33,955 nt of DNA from Desulfuromusa sp. (GTDB taxonomy: Bacteria > Desulfobacterota > Desulfuromonadia > Desulfuromonadales > Geopsychrobacteraceae): assembly GCA_016744595.1 (NCBI GenBank), contig JADGEB010000035.1, positions 1 to 33,955 of the forward strand, given 5' to 3'. Shown piece after piece: positions 14,395 through 24,163 of this stretch. The notes beneath the pieces were generated by a model. The model did not search any database. It worked only from the letters and a program-made list of their open reading frames with translations, and had not been told where the DNA came from. The position numbers and the translations under genes are program-made. The stretch's first letter is position 1, and every line of letters starts with the position of its first letter.

Positions 14395-17300
14395 CTATTT
14401 ACTGCTGATATTGAATTCTACCCGGCTAGCAGAGCCGTCTTTTGGAGCTTGGTAAATATCTGTCTTCTTCAAAAAAAGTCTTGGTTTGATTTCTTCGTTG
14501 GCTGCTACGAGGGCATCACGAACGGCCATGGCTCGACCTTTTGCCAGTTCTTGGATTTGTTCTTCACCGGCCAGAATATTCGCTAGTAATAGCTTTTCCA
14601 TTTCTGGTTTGGGAAGTTTTTTCAGTATTCCGATAAAATTTCGCGGGCGGGGGAATTCTGCCTCTTTATAAGCTGTTAATAAAATATTTGGGTACTCTTC
14701 TGCACCGATGACAATGTCACTTTCTGTGGTTGGAGCAGTGCCATTTTCTACCAGTTCCCGCCATTTTGTCGCAACCAGTAGCTGTCGCAGCTGGTCTTGC
14801 CGGTATCCTTCTGGGTCTCGCTCTTTGTCGACGAACCCGCTGATTTCCAGGGTGAGAGCCGGTCGTTTCGCAAGCATTTCTGCCAAGCCTTCAAGTTTTG
14901 TTAACTGCTCTGCATCAATAACTGTAATTCCGTTGGCAAAACTGATACCGGTGAAATCTTCATCCCCGCCAAGCATTGAACCCAGCAATGCAAATGGTGA
15001 TGTTGCCGCTTTGACCAGCAGGTTTTTGAGAACCGTAAAAATCACGCCACCGATACTGAAGTCGGGGTCATTCAGGTCGCCGGAAACAGGGATATCGAGG
15101 TGAATTTCATCGTTACCATCTTTTAACAGGGCGATTGCAAAAGCGACGGGAAGCGACGTTGCCTTGTCGCTTTCAACAGTGTCACCGAAGGTAAACTGAT
15201 CAATCATGACTTTGTTTTTTGCTCTGATCTTTTGCTGTTCAATATGATAATTCAAATCGAGGTGGAGCTTTCCCTTGTCGATGACATAGCCAAGGTAGGT
15301 ACCTGAGTAGGGGGTCATCGGAGTGAGGTCGATATCCTTGAAACTGAGAGTCAAATCAGCAAACAGATCTCGGCTCAAAGGATTGATTTTTCCACTGACA
15401 GTTAATGGCGAATGGTTTTCCAACTGCCCACGGAGATCGACATCTGCCTGCATTTCTTCTGCTGAAGCCAGTCCGGTGACCCGGCCACCCAGCTCATACA
15501 TGGTGGTAGAAAAGATGCTTGAGAGTTGCCGGTCGGTAAAGGAAACGGTTCCTCCCTGTAATGTCAGAGTATCAATCTTGATATTAGGTTGGGGATCTGA
15601 TGTAGTGGTCTCTTCAACGACGATAGTCTCTTCGATACTGGATGGTGCTGAGTCGGTTTCTTTGACGTCAACTTCTGCCTCGGTTGCGGTGATGCTGGTC
15701 AGGTTGACCTTCCCTTCCTGAGTGATCTGGATGTTTGCCAGATATTCACTCAGAACAATGTCTTTGATCTGGAGTGAAAGGGGGGAAACTTCTCCCTTAA
15801 TGCCATCCAGACTGAGATTTTCCCAGACGAGAAGTTCACCATCACCGATAGGGTCGCGTAAGTCAAAGTTGCTGATGTGAAGTTTCCCGGCAAAGTCTCC
15901 GCTAAGCTTGTCCGGCTGCTGTTTGAGGTTGATTGCTAAAGTTGAAAAAAACTTACCGTCTTTTAGATTGATTCTGATCCCCTCTGGGACAAAATTGTTA
16001 AAGAAGGGCAGCGGAAATGATTTGATATTGGTTTGTGCTTGAAGCTGTAGAGGGGTGTGGACAACTGTGCCGTCAACTTTGATGCTTCCTTTTTTCCCAA
16101 CTTTTGCAGCGAGAGAAAAAGGGCTTTTGTCAGCTACGGGGTAACTGAGATTTTCTGCATGAAGATTGAAGTCCGGAATATTGACCCGAGGCTTTTTGGC
16201 TAGGCTGAAATCTGTAAACAGCAACTTGAATTTTTTCAGATCGATACTTTCAGCACGGATCTTCCATGGTTTGCCTGTGGCAGCATTGAGTTCGGTTTCG
16301 GTCTCTTCCGTTGTTGGTTGCTCTCTAATCAACTGTAATGGAGACAAACTGCCGTCGGATTGCCGGGTTGCCGTGATATCTCCAGCATTTAATTGAATGT
16401 TTCCGAAATTAATATTCTGCTGTTGCAGGTCAAAAGAGCTGGCGGTGATGCTGAAGTTTGACAAGGTAAACTGATCCTTGCCAGAAAAGGGCACCAGCAA
16501 ATCAGTCAGTTCCAGTTGGGCTTGCTCAACTTGTACGTTGCTATCTTCAGTGTAGATTATTTGTCCAGCAAGATTCAGATTTCCTTCAATTGGGGCGGTC
16601 AAAAAACCTTCCAAATAGGGATAGTAAGGTTTCAGGGGGAGAGAGGAAGCGGTTAAGTCCATTGTTGCCACCGCAGGGTTGAGTCCCAGATCACCGTTAA
16701 TTTCTATGGCAAAATCACGGTCGGTTTGTAACTTTAGAGTTGCAGCTGTTTTTTGTTCCAGATGGGTCGATAGACTGTTCAGTTCAAGATTGATTTTGCG
16801 AATTTCTTCGGTAAATTGGCCTGGGACAAAATCATCGCGATAATGAACTTGTCCATCAATCAAGGCGAGTTTTCCAATTGTGAGAAGGGGTAACCCACCG
16901 GTTGTTTCACCTTCTGGTATCGTCTCTTCTGCTACCTCCACAGTTGTCTCTTTTGGTGACATGATGCGCTGAAAGTTCCAACGACCTGAATTGTCACGAT
17001 CGATATAAACCTGCGGATCATAAATATCGAGGGAAACCAGGTTGAAATCCTGGGTAAAGAGATTTGCCCAGTCAAGGTCGAGAACTAAGGTCGGCATGTT
17101 GAACAGTTTTCGTCCATCCAGCTCTCGCAGGTCAATATCAGAGAGAGCCAGTTCGCCACCAACCATCAACCGGGGCTTCTCTGACTTTGAAATATGATAG
17201 GAGAGGTCAATTTCGCAATCAAGCATTCCCTGCTTGACATCTATAGGCAACGGGATGGGAGAATGAAACGCATAGTGAGCCAGATCGACGTTGTCAAGGC

Positions 17301-17973
17301 TCAGATAGAGATCGGTTTCAAGTGAATCATGAAATGGTTTTAACTGTCCATCAGCACGGATTTCTGCACCGTTTAATAGCATCCGTAACAGTGGCTCAAC
17401 ATAATCATCGGCCAGATAGGGAATATTACCAATGAAGGGGATATTCAAGGTCAGTTCACGGATCTGATGCTGTGATTTTTTCTCCGAAGTTTGATCGGTA
17501 AAATCTATCCTGCCATTGCTGAGGACGATATTATTCAGGGAAAAAAGGAGTGGTTCTTTTTGCTTCGGTGTTGTTGTCTCAGGATTGTTGCCGCCAAGAC
17601 GAGTAAAATCAGAGAAGTTGAATTCCTGCTTGCCGAGTAGCTCGATATTGACAAAAGGATCATCCAGTTCGACCCGGTCAAGAATCACAGCCTGTTTGAT
17701 AATCGATTTGACACTAGCGGAGAGCATCAATCTTTTAAAAGCAACGAAGACTTGATCACTCTTCTGTTCGGTCAGTTCGGCCCCACTGATTTCAACTGTC
17801 AGCGTAAAAGGGTTGAAGAATGCTTTCTCAATCGTTAGGGTGCGATTAGTGTTTTCGGCAACCCAATGACTTCCCTGTTTTTTTATCTGCCAGGGGACAA
17901 TCAGCATAGAAGAAAGCAATAGTCCGAATATAACTGCAACAGAAATCAAAGTAATTTTAAGCCAACGTGACAT
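14395..17973 (-). CDS. Very large AsmA-like DUF748 protein
   Basis: 1192 residues from the ATG at 17973, chosen for the GGAGG eight nt upstream; a longer reading would add 13 unlikely residues. One N-terminal transmembrane helix (about 7-28) anchors a long periplasmic body of repeated beta strands typical of AsmA/TamB-like proteins (for example VELDDPFVNIELLGKQEFNFSDF, LDLDWANLFTQDFNLVSLDIYDPQVYID). Two Thr/Glu/Pro-rich linkers interrupt it. The C-terminal region (FANGITVIDAEQLTKLEGLAEMLAKRPALTLEISGFVD) is the DUF748 hallmark. Related giant AsmA proteins bridge inner and outer membranes and move phospholipid; the same role here is inference. It is a single gene, divergent from the aminopeptidase. 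Confidence 0.9.
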   Translation of the reverse strand: MSRWLKITLISVAVIFGLLLSSMLIVPWQIKKQGSHWVAENTNRTLTIEKAFFNPFTLTVEISGAELTEQKSDQVFVAFKRLMLSASVKSIIKQAVILDRVELDDPFVNIELLGKQEFNFSDFTRLGGNNPETTTPKQKEPLLFSLNNIVLSNGRIDFTDQTSEKKSQHQIRELTLNIPFIGNIPYLADDYVEPLLRMLLNGAEIRADGQLKPFHDSLETDLYLSLDNVDLAHYAFHSPIPLPIDVKQGMLDCEIDLSYHISKSEKPRLMVGGELALSDIDLRELDGRKLFNMPTLVLDLDWANLFTQDFNLVSLDIYDPQVYIDRDNSGRWNFQRIMSPKETTVEVAEETIPEGETTGGLPLLTIGKLALIDGQVHYRDDFVPGQFTEEIRKINLELNSLSTHLEQKTAATLKLQTDRDFAIEINGDLGLNPAVATMDLTASSLPLKPYYPYLEGFLTAPIEGNLNLAGQIIYTEDSNVQVEQAQLELTDLLVPFSGKDQFTLSNFSITASSFDLQQQNINFGNIQLNAGDITATRQSDGSLSPLQLIREQPTTEETETELNAATGKPWKIRAESIDLKKFKLLFTDFSLAKKPRVNIPDFNLHAENLSYPVADKSPFSLAAKVGKKGSIKVDGTVVHTPLQLQAQTNIKSFPLPFFNNFVPEGIRINLKDGKFFSTLAINLKQQPDKLSGDFAGKLHISNFDLRDPIGDGELLVWENLSLDGIKGEVSPLSLQIKDIVLSEYLANIQITQEGKVNLTSITATEAEVDVKETDSAPSSIEETIVVEETTTSDPQPNIKIDTLTLQGGTVSFTDRQLSSIFSTTMYELGGRVTGLASAEEMQADVDLRGQLENHSPLTVSGKINPLSRDLFADLTLSFKDIDLTPMTPYSGTYLGYVIDKGKLHLDLNYHIEQQKIRAKNKVMIDQFTFGDTVESDKATSLPVAFAIALLKDGNDEIHLDIPVSGDLNDPDFSIGGVIFTVLKNLLVKAATSPFALLGSMLGGDEDFTGISFANGITVIDAEQLTKLEGLAEMLAKRPALTLEISGFVDKERDPEGYRQDQLRQLLVATKWRELVENGTAPTTESDIVIGAEEYPNILLTAYKEAEFPRPRNFIGILKKLPKPEMEKLLLANILAGEEQIQELAKGRAMAVRDALVAANEEIKPRLFLKKTDIYQAPKDGSASRVEFNISSK

Positions 17974-18083
17974 AAAGTTTTCCTCCAGGGCAATGTTCTC
18001 AAAGTCTACCATAAGGAAAAGAGATCTTAGAGGGAAATGTAACTTTAATAGTTCTCTTTTTGGCGTGAAAAAGGATTGTGCAC

Positions 18084-19490
18084 ATGTTTACGACGGAAAC
18101 ATATCAACGACGACGACAGAATCTAGTTCAGCAACTCGAAACAGGTTTAATTCTTTTGCCGGGAAACACCGATTCCCCATTTAATTCAGTTGGTAATTGC
18201 TATCGATTTCGTCAGGACAGTAGCTTTCTCTATTTCTGTGGTTTGGATCAGTCCGGACTTGTAGTTGTTCTGGATATTGATTCGGGTCGTGAGATTTTGT
18301 TCGGGGAAGAGCAGAGCCTGGATGATGTGATCTGGAGTGGTTCGCAACCGTCATTGCGGGATCGAGCGAAGCGGATTGGTATTATTGAGACGGCACCGAT
18401 TTCCGGATTGGATCGTCTTCTTTCAGCTTCAATTTCTGCTGGAAGAGCCGTCCACTATCTTCCAACTTGCCGTGCGGAAAATAAAGTTACTCTGGGTCAT
18501 TTGTTGGGGAAAAGTCTTAGTGTGGTCGATAATGATATTTCCCTGGTGATGACTATGGCTGTCGTTGCTCTTCGTTCGATTAAGGGTGACGAGGAGATAG
18601 TTGAGCTGGATGCTGCCGCTGACCTGGGCTATAAACTCCATACTACTGCCATGGGGATGGCCAGGGAAGGTGTCTTTGAATGGCAAATTGCTGGTGAATT
18701 GGAGGGGGTTGCCGCCCGTGCTGGACGGGTGCTCTCTTTCCCGCCGATTGTAGCTACCCATGGGGAGATATTGCACAATCATCAGCATGACCAGCAACTG
18801 AAAAAAGGTGACCTGCTCCTCGTTGATTCTGGTGTGGAAAGCTGCCTCCACTATGCCTCCGATCATACCCGCACCATTCCTGTGGGTGGAAAGTTCAGCT
18901 CCCGGCAACGAGATGTTTATCGGGTTGTTTTGTCTGCTATGGAACGGGCAAAAGGGTTGATTCGACCTGGTATCTCTTATTTGGACGTCCATCTGGCAGC
19001 TTGTCGAATACTAGTTGAAGGTTTGCAATCTCTGGGGTTGATGCAGGGCGATATCGATCAGGCTATCACCGCCGGTGCTCATGCTCTGTTTATGCCCCAC
19101 GGGTTAGGACATCACCTGGGGTTGGATGTTCATGATATGGAGGATCTGGGTGAGGATTATGTCGGTTATGATAGCAAAATTAAGCGTTCTCCTCAATTTG
19201 GACTCTCCAGTCTGCGCTTAGGGCGTGAGCTTCAGGAAGGTTTTGTTTTGACCGTAGAGCCAGGGATTTATTTTATCCCAAAATTAATTGAGCAGTGGAA
19301 AAATGAAAGCCGGAATGCAGAATTTATTAACTATGCTAGACTGAACGAATATCTGGATTTTGGTGGTATCCGGCTAGAGGATGATATCTTGGTTACACAG
19401 GATGGAAACCGATTACTGGGTCGACCAATCCCTCTACAGGTCGATGAGGTTGAAAGAAGAACCGGGGAAGGACAACCAGTATGGTCTTAA
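18084..19490 (+). CDS. pepP: Xaa-Pro aminopeptidase (M24B family)
   Basis: 468 residues from the ATG at 18084; AAGGA lies at the right distance for this codon, while a GTG six nt upstream would sit too close. An N-terminal AMP_N domain (about 1-130: RRRQNLVQQL..GLILLPGNT...FLYFCGLD) precedes a pita-bread peptidase fold. The dinuclear metal ligands are all visible: Asp in LLVDSGVE, Asp in ASDHTRTIP, His in PHGLGHHLGLDVHD, Glu in TVEPGIYF and Glu in GGIRLEDD. It removes the N-terminal residue from peptides with proline in second position. No signal peptide, so cytoplasmic. The dipeptide/oligopeptide ABC operon follows directly, giving an import-then-hydrolysis pairing. Confidence 0.95.
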   Translation: MFTTETYQRRRQNLVQQLETGLILLPGNTDSPFNSVGNCYRFRQDSSFLYFCGLDQSGLVVVLDIDSGREILFGEEQSLDDVIWSGSQPSLRDRAKRIGIIETAPISGLDRLLSASISAGRAVHYLPTCRAENKVTLGHLLGKSLSVVDNDISLVMTMAVVALRSIKGDEEIVELDAAADLGYKLHTTAMGMAREGVFEWQIAGELEGVAARAGRVLSFPPIVATHGEILHNHQHDQQLKKGDLLLVDSGVESCLHYASDHTRTIPVGGKFSSRQRDVYRVVLSAMERAKGLIRPGISYLDVHLAACRILVEGLQSLGLMQGDIDQAITAGAHALFMPHGLGHHLGLDVHDMEDLGEDYVGYDSKIKRSPQFGLSSLRLGRELQEGFVLTVEPGIYFIPKLIEQWKNESRNAEFINYARLNEYLDFGGIRLEDDILVTQDGNRLLGRPIPLQVDEVERRTGEGQPVWS

Positions 19491-19495
19491 TTCTC

Positions 19496-19522
19496 TTGAC
19501 AACTTTTTGATCTCTCTATAAA
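19496..19522 (+). promoter_or_regulatory. Sigma-70-type promoter for the peptide ABC operon
   Basis: TTGACA (19496-19501) and TATAAA (19517-19522) are near-consensus, but the spacer is only 15 nt, shorter than the usual 16-18. It lies right after the aminopeptidase stop codon and ~75 nt before the binding-protein gene. Confidence 0.5.
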
Positions 19523-19604
19523 TTTTTTTATTTGGACAAAACCTTAATGAGTTATGGTGACATCTTTCGGTTTTGTCTTACACACAAAAAAGGAGGCTTC
19601 AATA

Positions 19605-21158
19605 ATGCAAAAACTTTTGATCCGGTTATTGCCAATCTTGTTGGTACTGTTGTTGGCTGGTTTTGTTCAGGCCAAGACTATGAAATTGGCGATGGATGCC
19701 GATCCGGTTTCCCTTGATCCTCATATGCAGCTTTCTGGCGGCATGTTGCAGTATTCCCACATGGTTTTTGACCCTCTGGTTCGTTGGACCAAAGAGACCA
19801 GTATTGAAGGTCGGTTGGCGGAAAAATGGGAACGGACTGACGAAAAAACCGTCCGTTTCTATTTGAGAAAAGGGGTTAAGTTTCACAGCGGCAATGAGTT
19901 GACTGCGGATGATGTTATCTGGACCATAAATCGGTTAAAAGAATCGGTTGATTTCAAGGGTATTTTCGAGCAGTTTGAGGTGCCGATCAAAGTTGATAAC
20001 TATACCATCGATATTATTACCAAGGTTCCCTATCCGCTGTTGATCAATACTGCGACCTACATCTTTCCGATGGATAGTAAATTTTACTCCGGTAAAGATG
20101 CAAAAGGAATGAACAAGGGTGTTATCAACAAAACTGGTTACTCCTTTGCCAATGACAATGCATCTGGTACTGGTAAATATACCGTGGTTGAGCGTCAGCA
20201 GGGTGTCAAGGTTGTATTCAAGGAATTCAAGAGCTACTGGGACAAGAAATCCCCCGGTAACGTTGACGAAATCATCCTAACTCCGATCAAGAATGATGCG
20301 ACTCGTGTTGCTGCACTTCTTTCGGGTGACGTTGATTTCATTATGCCAGTTCCTCCGCAGGATATGGATCGTATCGACAAGGCCGACAATGTCAAGCTGG
20401 TGACTATGAGCGGAACTCGGATTATTACTCTGCAGCTGAACCAGAAACGTGTCGAAGCGTTCAAAAATGAGAAGGTTCGTCAAGCAATAGTTTATGCGAT
20501 TAATAACGCTGGTATTGCCAAGAAACTTATGAAGGGTCGTGCGACCGTTGGTGGTCAAAACAGTCCCAAAGGTTATGCTGGCTATAATGGAGATCTGACT
20601 CCACGCTACGATTTGAAAAAAGCTAAGGCGTTGATGAAAGAAGCGGGTTACTCGAAGGGTCTTGAAGTCAGCATGGTAGCCCCGAACAATCGTTACGTAA
20701 ACGACGAGAAAATTGCTGAAGCTGCTGCATCCATGCTTGGTAAAATCGGTATCAAGGTCAACTTGAAGACCATGCCAAAAGCTCAGTACTGGGATAAATT
20801 TGATGAGCAGGTTGCCGACATTCAGATGATTGGATGGCATTCAGATACTGAGGACACTGGGAACTTCTTTGAGTTTCTGTTGATGTGCCCGAATAAAGAA
20901 ACCGGTTACGGTCAGTACAATTCAGGTAACTACTGTAATGCCGAGGTCGATAAGCTGGCTTTGGCGGTTCAGTCCGAAACCAATGACGCCAAGCGCAATA
21001 TTATGCTGAAGAAGATGGAAAAAATTGCCTATGATGAAGCTGCTTTCGTGCCGCTACATTGGCAGGATCTTTCCTGGGCAGGCAAGAACAATTTGCAGAT
21101 TTCACCAATTGTCAACGTTATGAACTTTCCTTATTTTGGCGATCTCGTTATTGAATAG
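19605..21158 (+). CDS. dppA: Peptide ABC transporter substrate-binding protein (SBP family 5)
   Basis: 517 residues from the ATG at 19605, preceded by AGGAGG; a longer reading upstream has no signal-peptide character. Sec signal peptide 1-23 (cleavage at VQA|KT). It is a class C periplasmic binding protein of the DppA/OppA family: DADPVSLDPHMQ, VFDPLVRW, LAEKWERTDEKTVRFYLRKGVKFHSGNELTADDVIWTINRL, GTGKYTVVE and an AFVPLHW C-terminal segment. It delivers dipeptides, oligopeptides or a related solute to the permease pair downstream; the ligand cannot be fixed from sequence. A stable stem-loop separates it from the permease genes, which fits higher expression of the binding protein. Confidence 0.93.
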   Translation: MQKLLIRLLPILLVLLLAGFVQAKTMKLAMDADPVSLDPHMQLSGGMLQYSHMVFDPLVRWTKETSIEGRLAEKWERTDEKTVRFYLRKGVKFHSGNELTADDVIWTINRLKESVDFKGIFEQFEVPIKVDNYTIDIITKVPYPLLINTATYIFPMDSKFYSGKDAKGMNKGVINKTGYSFANDNASGTGKYTVVERQQGVKVVFKEFKSYWDKKSPGNVDEIILTPIKNDATRVAALLSGDVDFIMPVPPQDMDRIDKADNVKLVTMSGTRIITLQLNQKRVEAFKNEKVRQAIVYAINNAGIAKKLMKGRATVGGQNSPKGYAGYNGDLTPRYDLKKAKALMKEAGYSKGLEVSMVAPNNRYVNDEKIAEAAASMLGKIGIKVNLKTMPKAQYWDKFDEQVADIQMIGWHSDTEDTGNFFEFLLMCPNKETGYGQYNSGNYCNAEVDKLALAVQSETNDAKRNIMLKKMEKIAYDEAAFVPLHWQDLSWAGKNNLQISPIVNVMNFPYFGDLVIE

Positions 21159-21183
21159 AAACATTTGACTTTTTGCTTTACCA

Positions 21184-21225
21184 TCAAGGGAGGAGTGCCA
21201 CAAGGGTACTCCTCCCTTGAATTTT
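21184..21225 (+). terminator. Stem-loop after the binding-protein gene (partial terminator or mRNA stabiliser)
   Basis: A 13-bp perfect stem (TCAAGGGAGGAGT with ACTCCTCCCTTGA), extended by a few weaker pairs, then ATTTTT. It lies between dppA and dppB inside an otherwise continuous operon. Such elements usually let part of transcription through and protect the upstream binding-protein message. Confidence 0.8.
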
Positions 21226-21243
21226 TAATGTCCGGAGAAATAG

Positions 21244-22218
21244 ATGATAGCTTTCATGATCCGTCGGATCACCCAGGCGCTGATTGTCATTATTATTATC
21301 AGCATCATCGGCTTTGCCATCAAGCAGAGCGTCGGGGATCCACTACGTGAACTGCTTGGGATTTCGGTTTCGGCAGAAGAGCGTGAAGAGTTTCGTGAAA
21401 AACTTGGCCTCAATGATCCTTGGTATGTCCAATATGGTCGTTTTCTCAGTGATGCCACCCATGGTGACTTGGGGACATCGATGTTTTACAAACGTCCGGC
21501 AACCGAGGTTATTCTTGAGAAGGCTCCTGCGACCCTTGAACTTGTTCTTGTCAGCAGCATTCTCATTATCGTTCTTTCCGTTCCACTTGGAGTGTTTTCA
21601 GCAATCAGGCCCAATTCTCTGCTGTCGCGCTTTCTGATGGGCAGTAGTATCGTCGGGGTTTCGATCCCAGTTTTCTTGACTGCTATTATGCTGGTTTATA
21701 TTTTTTCCATCAAACTTGGCTGGCTACCTTCCTATGGGCGGGGTGACGTAGTAATGATAGGTGGCTGGGGAACTGGTTTGCTGACGCTGGATGGTTGGAA
21801 GCATATTCTCATGCCGAGTGTGGCACTTAGTTCAATCATGCTTCCCCTATTCATTCGTTTGATTCGTTCAGAAATGATGGAAGTTTTAGAGTCAGAGTAC
21901 ATTAAGTATGCCTGGGCCAAGGGGCTAACGCATAAACGGGTCTGGTTTATTCATGCTTTTAAAAATACGCTGCTGCCGGTTATTACTGTCGGTGGAGTAC
22001 AGTTGGGGGTGACAATTGCTTTTACCATTTTGACTGAAACCGTGTTCCAGTGGCAGGGGTTGGGTTTTATGTTCATGGAGGCAGTTGAGCGCTCTGATGC
22101 GCCGTTACTGGTTGCTTACCTGATGTTTGTTGGTATCGTGATGGTTGGAGTTAACACCATTGTCGATATGATCTACGGTCTGATCAATCCGACAATTCGT
22201 ATTTCGGGGGGCAAATGA
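21244..22218 (+). CDS. dppB: Peptide ABC transporter permease, DppB type
   Basis: 324 residues and about six transmembrane helices. It starts MIAFMIRRITQALIVIIIISIIGFAI, the usual single helix of DppB/OppB, followed by a periplasmic segment (DPLRELLGI...RFLSDATHGDLGTSMFYKRPATEVI) and five further helices. The EAA-type coupling segment (EVLESEYIKYAWAKGLTHKRVWFIHAFKNTLLPVIT) contacts the ATPases. GGAG lies upstream of the ATG. The stop overlaps the dppC start (ATGATGA), so the two permease halves are made in equal amounts. Confidence 0.95.
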   Translation: MIAFMIRRITQALIVIIIISIIGFAIKQSVGDPLRELLGISVSAEEREEFREKLGLNDPWYVQYGRFLSDATHGDLGTSMFYKRPATEVILEKAPATLELVLVSSILIIVLSVPLGVFSAIRPNSLLSRFLMGSSIVGVSIPVFLTAIMLVYIFSIKLGWLPSYGRGDVVMIGGWGTGLLTLDGWKHILMPSVALSSIMLPLFIRLIRSEMMEVLESEYIKYAWAKGLTHKRVWFIHAFKNTLLPVITVGGVQLGVTIAFTILTETVFQWQGLGFMFMEAVERSDAPLLVAYLMFVGIVMVGVNTIVDMIYGLINPTIRISGGK

Positions 22219-23135
22219 TGAAGGCTCTCGGCAATTTCAAAGATAGTTTTCTTTGGTACAGTTTTAAGCGGGATAAAATTGCGATTATCAGCTTGTTGGT
22301 TCTTGTTTTATTGGTTTTGATTGCTGTTTTCGCTCCACTGGTCGCCCCTTATAATCCTTATGATCCAGAAACAATTGATATCATGAATTCCGAGATTCCC
22401 CCGGTCTGGGATGAAGCAGGTGAAGGAGCTTTCTTGCTCGGAACCGATTCTCAGGGTCGCGATATGCTTTCGACGATGATCTACGGGATGCGAGTTTCAA
22501 TTATTATCGGTCTTGGAGCGGTGGCTTTACAAGCGTTTTTAGGTGTTTTAATCGGCCTTTTTGCAGGGTACCATGGTGGCAGGCTAGATTCTTTTTTTAT
22601 GCGCGCGGCTGATGTTCAGCTCTCTTTCTCTTATTTGATGGTGGCAATTTTTATGAGCGCTGTCTTGCAGGCGCTGGTCGGCGTGGCTCGTTTTGGTGAT
22701 ATCGCTGTTCCCTTCCTGATCCTGGTTATAGGTTTCTCCCAGTGGCCGCAATATGCACGAACTGTGCGCGCTTCGGTGTTGGCAGAACGCAATAAGGAAT
22801 ATGTCGAAGCGGCTCGGGTCGCTGGTTTTACCTCGACACGGATTATCCTGAAACAGATTTTCCCCAACACCCTATCACCGATTTTGGTTCTTTCCACTAT
22901 TCAGGTCGCCAACGCAGTCATGAGTGAAGCGGCGCTTTCCTTCCTCGGGTTAGGAATGCCGATTGATCGACCATCGCTCGGCTCACTGATCAATTCCGGG
23001 TTTGAGTTTATTTTCAGTGGTGCCTGGTGGATTACTGCTCTACCGGGTCTGCTACTCGTTATTCTGGTGCTGTCGATTAATATGCTTGGAGATTTCTTGC
23101 GCGATGTCTTCAATCCGAAGCTTTATAAAGGGTAA
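22215..23135 (+). CDS. dppC: Peptide ABC transporter permease, DppC type
   Basis: 306 residues with six transmembrane helices. N-terminal FKRDKIAIISLLVLVLLVLIAVFAPLVAPYNPYDPE and LLGTDSQGRDMLSTMIYGMRVSIIIG are standard for DppC/OppC. The EAA coupling loop (EYVEAARVAGFTSTRIILKQIFPNTLSPILV) and SEAALSFLGLGM follow. It pairs with the DppB-type permease to form the channel. The start codon overlaps the end of the dppB gene; an alternative ATG three nt later is equally possible. Confidence 0.95.
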   Translation: MMKALGNFKDSFLWYSFKRDKIAIISLLVLVLLVLIAVFAPLVAPYNPYDPETIDIMNSEIPPVWDEAGEGAFLLGTDSQGRDMLSTMIYGMRVSIIIGLGAVALQAFLGVLIGLFAGYHGGRLDSFFMRAADVQLSFSYLMVAIFMSAVLQALVGVARFGDIAVPFLILVIGFSQWPQYARTVRASVLAERNKEYVEAARVAGFTSTRIILKQIFPNTLSPILVLSTIQVANAVMSEAALSFLGLGMPIDRPSLGSLINSGFEFIFSGAWWITALPGLLLVILVLSINMLGDFLRDVFNPKLYKG

Positions 23136-23186
23136 GAATCAGGTCTCAGTTGTGTGTAATAAAAACCTGTTTCTCAAGGGAAAGAC

Positions 23187-24161
23187 ATGTCAAAACTGCT
23201 TGAAGTAAAAGATCTGGTGATCAAGTTTGCTCTGCGTACCGGCGAGGTGACTGCGACCAACGGGGTCAGTTTTACCCTGAATAAGGGAGAGCGACTTGGT
23301 TTGGTTGGCGAGTCGGGAGCGGGCAAGTCTGTGACCGGCTTTTCGATTATCAACCTGATCAGTAAGCCGGGCTATATCGCATCCGGGGAAGTTGATTTTT
23401 TGGGTGAAAATCTTGCCAAGGTCAGTGATGAACGGATGCGTAGCATTCGTGGTAACCGGATCAGTATGATTTTTCAGGATCCAATGATGACTCTCAATCC
23501 GGTGTTGACCATCGGAACCCAGATGACAGAAACACTGCATCAGCATAATCCTAATATGAGCAAGGAAGAGGCACGGAACATCGCTCTCGACAAGCTATGT
23601 AAAGTCTACATCCCTTCACCAGAAAAGCGGCTAGCCCAGTATCCACATGAGTTTTCCGGTGGTATGCGCCAGAGGATCATTATTGCCATTGCACTGCTGA
23701 CTGGTCCTGAGTTGATTATAGCCGATGAGCCGACCACGGCTCTCGACGTAACTATTCAGGCCGAAATTATGGAGCTTCTGATGGAGCTCTGCGAGACCGA
23801 GGATATGGGACTCCTTTTGATCACGCACGATCTGGCGGTGGTTGGACAGGTGACGCAAAATATTGCCGTTATGTATGCTGGAAGTGTTGTAGAAAAGGGG
23901 CTGACTGCCCAGGTTATTGCTAATCCGCAGCATCCGTATTCACAGGGGTTGATTGCCGCTCTGCCGCAGAGTAGCAAGCACGGCGAACGGCTCAATCAGA
24001 TTCCAGGAATGATGCCGACCTTGAAGGATATCCCTCCAGGTTGTGCTTTCAATCCACGCTGTTCGCACGTTATGGATATTTGTAAAACGGAAACACCCTG
24101 CCTGAGGCTCGGTGAAAACGGAAATCTAGTAGCATGTCACCTTTACCCAGAGAGTGAATAA
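23187..24161 (+). CDS. dppD: Peptide ABC transporter ATPase, DppD type
   Basis: 324 residues. Walker A GESGAGKS at 41-48, Q-loop FQDP, signature FSGGMRQR, Walker B LIIADEPTTALD and the H-loop ITHDLAVV are all intact. The C-terminal oligo_HPY domain has four cysteines (GCAFNPRCSHVMDIC...PCLRL...VACH), the pattern associated with a C-terminal iron-sulfur cluster in some DppD/OppD proteins. It powers import together with the next gene, two nucleotides downstream. The 51-nt gap after dppC contains no strong terminator. Confidence 0.95.
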   Translation: MSKLLEVKDLVIKFALRTGEVTATNGVSFTLNKGERLGLVGESGAGKSVTGFSIINLISKPGYIASGEVDFLGENLAKVSDERMRSIRGNRISMIFQDPMMTLNPVLTIGTQMTETLHQHNPNMSKEEARNIALDKLCKVYIPSPEKRLAQYPHEFSGGMRQRIIIAIALLTGPELIIADEPTTALDVTIQAEIMELLMELCETEDMGLLLITHDLAVVGQVTQNIAVMYAGSVVEKGLTAQVIANPQHPYSQGLIAALPQSSKHGERLNQIPGMMPTLKDIPPGCAFNPRCSHVMDICKTETPCLRLGENGNLVACHLYPESE

Positions 24162-24163
24162 AA